From: CAWEWH01 sp963812775
GTDB lineage: Bacteria > Pseudomonadota > Alphaproteobacteria > Rhizobiales > Beijerinckiaceae
Direction: 5' to 3'
NCBI GenBank assembly: GCA_963812775.1
Contig: CAWEWH010000001.1
Coordinates: forward strand, 62,001-126,000
Length of the DNA stretch: 64,000 nt
Below the pieces are notes generated by a model. It searched no databases and was not told where the DNA came from. It saw only the letters and a program-made list of their open reading frames with translations. Shown in pieces: positions 59,998 through 64,000 of this stretch (positions within the stretch are counted from its first letter, which is position 1; each line of letters begins with the position of its first letter). The position numbers and the translations under genes are program-made.

Positions 59998-61619
59998 ATG
60001 ATATCCGTAAATCGCTGGTCTCGGCGCCTCTCTCATTTCGCCCGCTCGACCGCAAGTTGCCCGAAATGCTGCGGCAGCAGGCCGAGCAATTCGCAACGAA
60101 GACGCTGGTGAGCTTCGAGGACAACTCGCTGACCTTCGCAGAGGCGCTCGATCTTGCGAGGCGATCGGCCGGACTCCTGGCGCAAGCAGGCATCGGGCGC
60201 GGCGACCGGGTCGCGGTGATGTGCTCCAACCGCATGGAGTTAGTTGCGCTTCTCCTCGGCTGCGGCTGGCTGGGTGCCGTCATCGTCCCAATCAACACGG
60301 CTTCCCGAGGCAACCAGCTTCGCCACTTTTTGGCAAATTCGGGCGCACGGCTCATGGCCATCCAGGTCGAGTTTTTGCAGGCGCTTGAGCTAGTGGACGT
60401 TGGCTCGCTTCCCCTTAGCACCATATGGCTTATCGGCCATGCCGACGGCGCGCAGGCGCGTCCCGACCTGCCGCCGATCCTCGTCCCGATGCCGATCGGC
60501 GGCGATCCAGTGGCGGCTGCGCCCGTCGGCCCAGGCGAGTCGCTGGCGATCCTCTACACGTCGGGAACCACCGGGGTGTCGAAAGGCGTGTGCTGCCCGC
60601 ACGCACAGTTTTACTGGTGGGGCATCAATACCGGAAAACTGCTGCAGATCTCGGATGCTGATGTGCTTTGCACGACGTTGCCGCTGTTTCACACCAACGC
60701 ACTAAACACGCTTTTCCAGGCTCTGTTGTACGGGGCTACGGCCGCTTATGTACAGCGGTTTTCGGCGTCCGGTTACTGGCAGATGCTAGTCGACCGGCAA
60801 GGAACCGTCGGGTACTTGCTGGGCGCGATGGTGCCGATCCTGCTTGCCAGCGCGCCGTCTCGTCTGGAGAGACAGCACAGGATGCGCATCGCGCTCGCGC
60901 CAGGCGTGCCGGCAAATGCCCAAGCCCAGTTCGTCGCGCGCACCGGGATCAAGCTTCTCGACGGCTACGGGTCTACCGAGACCAATTTCGTCATCGGCAC
61001 GACGGTCGGCCGGCAGCGCGCCGGAACGATGGGCACGGTCTTCGAGGGCTTCGAGGCGCGGGTTGTGGACGAGGATGACAACGAGCTGCCCGACGGCGAG
61101 GCGGGCGAGCTCGTGCTGCGAGCGAGCGAACCCTTCGCCTTCGCGACGGGCTATTTCAACATGCCGGAGAAGACTGTCGAGGCGTGGCGCAACCTGTGGT
61201 TCCATTCAGGTGATCGGGTGGTGCGCGACCGCGACGGAAGCTTCCGGTTCATCGATCGGCTCAAGGATTCGATCCGTCGTCGAGGCGAGAACGTCTCCTC
61301 GTTCGAGGTGGAGCAGGTACTGCTCAGCCATCCGGGTGCTGCGACGGTCGCGGTGTTCCCTGTTCGCTCCGAGCTCGGCGAGGACGAAGTCATGGCCGCC
61401 GTGGTCCGTCAAGCCGGGAGCGACCTGACCGAGCTCGATCTCGTGCTCTTCTGCGAGCCTCGCCTCGCTTATTTCGCCGTACCACGTTTCATCGAGTTCA
61501 TGGACGAGCTGCCAGCGACAGAGAACGGCAAGGTGCAGAAGTTTAAGCTGCGCGAGCGCGGCGTGACGCCAAGAACATGGGATCGCGAAGCGGCCGGCTA
61601 CAAGCTGAAGCGGCGATGA
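59994..61619 (+). CDS. Acyl-CoA ligase (AMP-binding, CaiC-like)
   Basis: 541 residues. The A3 motif ILYTSGTTGVSKGVCCPHAQ, A5 KLLDGYGSTETNFVIGTTV, A7/A8 WFHSGDRVVRDRDG and RFIDRLKDSIRRRGENVSSF, and A10 ELPATENGKVQKFKLRE are intact. Start TTG 59994 has GGAG upstream and overlaps the previous stop (TTGA). The subfamily resembles crotonobetaine/carnitine-CoA ligases; the true acid is unknown. It ends the second catabolic operon. Confidence 0.92.
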   Translation: MNDIRKSLVSAPLSFRPLDRKLPEMLRQQAEQFATKTLVSFEDNSLTFAEALDLARRSAGLLAQAGIGRGDRVAVMCSNRMELVALLLGCGWLGAVIVPINTASRGNQLRHFLANSGARLMAIQVEFLQALELVDVGSLPLSTIWLIGHADGAQARPDLPPILVPMPIGGDPVAAAPVGPGESLAILYTSGTTGVSKGVCCPHAQFYWWGINTGKLLQISDADVLCTTLPLFHTNALNTLFQALLYGATAAYVQRFSASGYWQMLVDRQGTVGYLLGAMVPILLASAPSRLERQHRMRIALAPGVPANAQAQFVARTGIKLLDGYGSTETNFVIGTTVGRQRAGTMGTVFEGFEARVVDEDDNELPDGEAGELVLRASEPFAFATGYFNMPEKTVEAWRNLWFHSGDRVVRDRDGSFRFIDRLKDSIRRRGENVSSFEVEQVLLSHPGAATVAVFPVRSELGEDEVMAAVVRQAGSDLTELDLVLFCEPRLAYFAVPRFIEFMDELPATENGKVQKFKLRERGVTPRTWDREAAGYKLKRR

Positions 61620-61750
61620 GCGGCGCTACCCCAGCAGGCTCTGCAGCCAGGTTTCGCCCAACCTTGTGGACGTACCTTGGGCGGTACCCGGAAGTCCGTA
61701 CTTGTCTGTATCACTGGCTGACGTCTATTCGGCGCCTTAGCAGACTTGAG

Positions 61751-61810
61751 TTGGGCGTCACACCACGTCCGAGAAGTGCCACAAGCGGACATGCGGCCAA
61801 CGGCACGATC
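61751..61810. repeat. Degenerate intergenic repeat
   Basis: A segment with GAAGTGCCACAAGCGGACAT, of the kind of intergenic repeat I recall from Bradyrhizobium-like genomes (motif AGCGGACAT). A second decayed relative is near 63049. Confidence 0.3.
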
Positions 61811-61824
61811 TTGAGCGGCTCCCG

Positions 61825-62871
61825 TCACTGATCCAGGCGCCCGACACACGCTGCTCCCGCCGGCAGCGCCGCCTCTGCGGGTAACACAACCTCGTTGATA
61901 AATTTCGCGGCCCCTCCGGGAAGGGAGGAACCGGAGGCCAGCGCCATCACGAGGTTGCGGTTCGAAACGTTCAAAATGAGCTGGCTCTGCGAGCCGGAAG
62001 CAAAATAGGCCGGCGACCCATCGCGTGTCGGCCTTGTCCACCACAGGTATCCGTAACCGGCGTGGACCGGCCCACCACCGTCGTTGTGCTTGCGCGTGGA
62101 ATTGAGGACGTAGGCCTCCGATACAACCTGCCGCTCCCGCCACCGGCCTTGCTGAAGATAAAGCAGGCCGATCTTCGCCATGTCCCTGCCGGTCAATAGT
62201 AGTCCGCTGTATCCGGGCAGGTTTCCGTCCCCATCAACAGCCCACTGGTAGCGATCGATCTGCAGCGGCGCGAAGAGTTCATTTTTGGCAAACTCTGCAA
62301 TGTTGCCGCCGACCGCACGCCTCACGATGATCGCGATCAGATTGGTCCCCTGATCGTCATAGTAAAAATGAGTGCCCGGCGGGTACTTGACCGTGCGGCT
62401 GATCATCCAGACGCTGGAATTCCAGACGCCCGGCACCTCCACCATCTCGTGCGGATCGAAGCCCGACGACATCGTCAAGAGGTCGTACAACGTGATATCG
62501 GCCGCGCGCGGATCAATGGTCCTTTCTGTCGCTTCGGCAACCAGTTCGGGTAGCTTCTGATCCAGCCGCAATAGGCCCTTGTCGATGGCAATGCCGACGA
62601 GAATGGACAACACGCTCTTCGTCACCGAACGCATTGGCCATTGCACATCGGGCGAATTGTAGGCGTAGTATTCGTGAACGATGCAATTGCCGCGCGCGAG
62701 CACCAGCGCCCTGGCCGACGGGTATTGCTCCGCGATTGTCGCCGAGAGCTTAGCAAGTGTTTCCGCCGTCGATGCAGTGGATTGCTGTGCCGTGGTCTGC
62801 CGGGCCGAAAACCCTGCGGCAATGAAGAGCGAGATGCCGATTGCCGCCATAAAAGGTCGCGCGCTGCCCAT
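61825..62871 (-). CDS. Serine hydrolase (beta-lactamase class C-like)
   Basis: 348 residues. A signal peptide (FMAAIGISLFIAAGFSARQT) precedes the penicillin-binding-protein-like fold. The SxxK motif is MRSVTKSVLSI (S82, K85). Further motifs are LLTMSSGFDPHEMVEV and GYGYLWWTRPTRDG with the third ASG element in FASGSQSQLI. Such proteins can be esterases, D-amino-acid peptidases or carboxypeptidases; a real beta-lactamase activity cannot be claimed. It stands alone and converges with the ligase gene. Confidence 0.87.
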   Translation of the reverse strand: MGSARPFMAAIGISLFIAAGFSARQTTAQQSTASTAETLAKLSATIAEQYPSARALVLARGNCIVHEYYAYNSPDVQWPMRSVTKSVLSILVGIAIDKGLLRLDQKLPELVAEATERTIDPRAADITLYDLLTMSSGFDPHEMVEVPGVWNSSVWMISRTVKYPPGTHFYYDDQGTNLIAIIVRRAVGGNIAEFAKNELFAPLQIDRYQWAVDGDGNLPGYSGLLLTGRDMAKIGLLYLQQGRWRERQVVSEAYVLNSTRKHNDGGGPVHAGYGYLWWTRPTRDGSPAYFASGSQSQLILNVSNRNLVMALASGSSLPGGAAKFINEVVLPAEAALPAGAACVGRLDQ

Positions 62872-63172
62872 CGCCCTTCCCCCGCCGTTCGGTCCGTACC
62901 GCCTCTTGATTGCCGAGTTGGATCAAACCCGGCAAGGTTTATTATTTCAGTGAGCTGGAAGTCCCATCATGACGAGAAATTTCCGATGCAGCATGCCCGC
63001 TAGGAAGCCTTCGAGTTGTGGCGACGGACTTGCGGGCCGCCTGCCGGGAAGTCCGCTAAGGGTCAGAAGCTGAAAGGCTCAAGGGGAGCATTTCAAGTCA
63101 GCTTCGCCGCCAAGAGTAGACCTGCTTGGATCAACTCACGAACTCGCACGCCAACTACCCGCTGTTGGAGAG
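62872..63172. other. Intergenic stretch
   Basis: About 300 bases with no gene. It contains a decayed relative of the AGCGGACAT-type intergenic repeat near 63049 (GAAGTCCGCTAAGGGTCAG). Confidence 0.4.
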
Positions 63173-63468
63173 TCACCGCCACATGGCTCTCAAGCGAGAC
63201 TTCACGTCTACAGTTGCTGAGAAGCCGCGGCCGTCCTGGTCGCGTTGCAGCTTCGGCGTACTCGGCCACGCTTGCCATTCGAAGTGATCCAGTAGGTTAT
63301 CGGGGATGAACCTCGTACGGGACGCATACACGTGGCGATCACCGCGCGTCGACTGGCCGTGGGTGAAGAAGCGCTGAGGCATGATCAGTTGAAGATGGTT
63401 CTTGGCCCGCGTCATGGCAACGTAAAGTAGGCGGCGTTCCTCCTCGATCTCAGCCGTTGAAGCGCTCG
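63173..63468 (-). pseudogene. C-terminal stub of a UvrD/PcrA-type DNA helicase
   Basis: The frame reads EIEEERRLLYVAMTRAKNHL, then QLIMPQRFFTHGQSTRGDR and HVYASRTRFIPDNLLDHFE. ERRLLYVAMTRA is helicase motif VI of superfamily 1. Only about 95 residues are left, directly against the end of the UxaA-type gene, so the N-terminal 600 or more residues are missing. This marks a deletion or recombination junction. Confidence 0.8.
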
Positions 63469-63480
63469 GTTCCGTGCCGG

Positions 63481-64000
63481 TTACATGACGGCGCCAATCT
63501 GCCAGGGCACAAACTCGTTGTCACCGTAACCGAGGTTTTCGGATTTCGTACGTGCGCCGGACGCGACCGCCAGAACCGCTTCGAAGATCTGTTGCCCCTT
63601 ATCCTCAATCGACGTCCCGTCGAGAATGTCTCCGCAATTGATGTCCATATCTTCGACCATGCGGCGATGCATTTCGGTGTTCGTGGCGAGTTTGATGGAC
63701 GGTGTCGGCTTGCACCCGAACGCCGAGCCTCGGCCGGTAGTGAAGCACATCACATTGGCGCCCCCCGCTACTTGGCCAGTTGCGGCAACGGGGTCGTAGC
63801 CCGGAGTGTCCATGAATACAAAGCCGCTCTCGCGAACCGGCTCCGCATACTCGTAGACGGCACGCAAGGTCGTGGTGCCACCTTTCGCGGCGGCACCAAG
63901 TGATTTCTCCAGGATTGTCGTCAGTCCTCCTGCCTTGTTGCCGGGTGCTGGATTGTTGTTCATCTCACCGCCATTGCGGCGGGTGTAGTCCTCCCACCAG
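63481..64000 (-). CDS. UxaA-family dehydratase (altronate/galactarate type), 5' end outside window
   Basis: About 173 residues of the C-terminus are visible and the frame continues off the right edge. ATGQVAGGANVMCFTTGRGS and CKPTPSIKLATNTEMHRRM are standard, and NNNPAPGNKAGGLTTILEKS with MDTPGYDPV matches the C-domain of sugar-acid dehydratases. These remove water from altronate or galactarate. The N-terminal domain and the exact substrate cannot be seen. Confidence 0.9.
   Translation of the reverse strand, partial: WWEDYTRRNGGEMNNNPAPGNKAGGLTTILEKSLGAAAKGGTTTLRAVYEYAEPVRESGFVFMDTPGYDPVAATGQVAGGANVMCFTTGRGSAFGCKPTPSIKLATNTEMHRRMVEDMDINCGDILDGTSIEDKGQQIFEAVLAVASGARTKSENLGYGDNEFVPWQIGAVM

Noticed and set aside
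61825..62871. Calling the serine hydrolase a beta-lactamase resistance gene
   Set aside because: Only the shared SxxK fold is visible; such proteins mostly have other hydrolase activities.
61751..63070. The AGCGGACAT-type repeats as ends of an insertion sequence around the serine hydrolase gene
   Set aside because: The two copies are degenerate, not matching inverted ends, and no transposase lies between them.
1..64000. CRISPR arrays, rRNA operons and tRNA genes
   Set aside because: No regularly spaced direct repeats and no recognisable rRNA or tRNA segments were seen.

Overview
The window is GC-rich DNA, apparently chromosomal, from an alphaproteobacterium. The order gatC-gatA-gatB next to ruvX, the dprA-plsY-pyrC-pyrB block, topA and rnr followed by DUF983, NUDIX and rpmG genes, and many small Bradyrhizobium-like hypothetical proteins suggest the order Hyphomicrobiales (Rhizobiales), in or near Bradyrhizobiaceae/Xanthobacteraceae. 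No rRNA, tRNA or CRISPR array was recognised.

Layout. 1-31.3 kb is core-like chromosome: a molybdopterin oxidoreductase cut by the left edge, a CoA-transferase, a methyltransferase, ndk, a VOC protein beside an AraC regulator, a GST, a secreted caspase-fold protein, a CBS protein, the GatCAB amidotransferase genes, ruvX, an AEC transporter, a minus-strand pyrB-DUF4406-pyrC-plsY-dprA operon, then topA, rnr, DUF983, NUDIX, an MFS transporter and rpmG. 31.3-38.9 kb is an accessory stretch of small proteins of unknown function, a double cold-shock-domain protein, an MFS transporter, decayed mini-genes, orphan terminators and a candidate terminated small RNA.

38.9-61.6 kb is a catabolic region for an aromatic acid handled as a CoA thioester. 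A minus-strand unit carries iorA-iorB (2-oxoacid:ferredoxin oxidoreductase type) and a five-gene branched-chain-type ABC transporter (livKHMGF), followed by a cupin; a flavin monooxygenase gene lies convergent to the cupin. A plus-strand gene encodes a fused monooxygenase/old-yellow-enzyme protein of the 2-aminobenzoyl-CoA or salicylyl-CoA type. A second minus-strand operon encodes SDR, MarR, enoyl-CoA hydratase, aryl-CoA ligase and RidA. A second plus-strand operon encodes an OYE-family reductase, an opine-dehydrogenase-like protein, a 3-hydroxyacyl-CoA dehydrogenase and another acyl-CoA ligase. The likely logic is uptake, CoA activation, dearomatisation by hydroxylation plus reduction, and beta-oxidation-like ring opening, under the cluster MarR protein. 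Four copies of one AT-rich motif (TTTAGRYDTRAAA) sit in the two divergent promoter regions and are the best candidate operators.

61.8-64 kb holds a secreted serine hydrolase, the C-terminal stub of a UvrD-type helicase and a UxaA-family dehydratase gene cut by the right edge.

Reading frames are broken in several conserved genes: topA three times, iorA twice, iorB, the OYE-family gene and dodecin once each. Because topA is normally essential, these breaks look more like indel errors in the sequence than real pseudogenes; the raw reads would decide.
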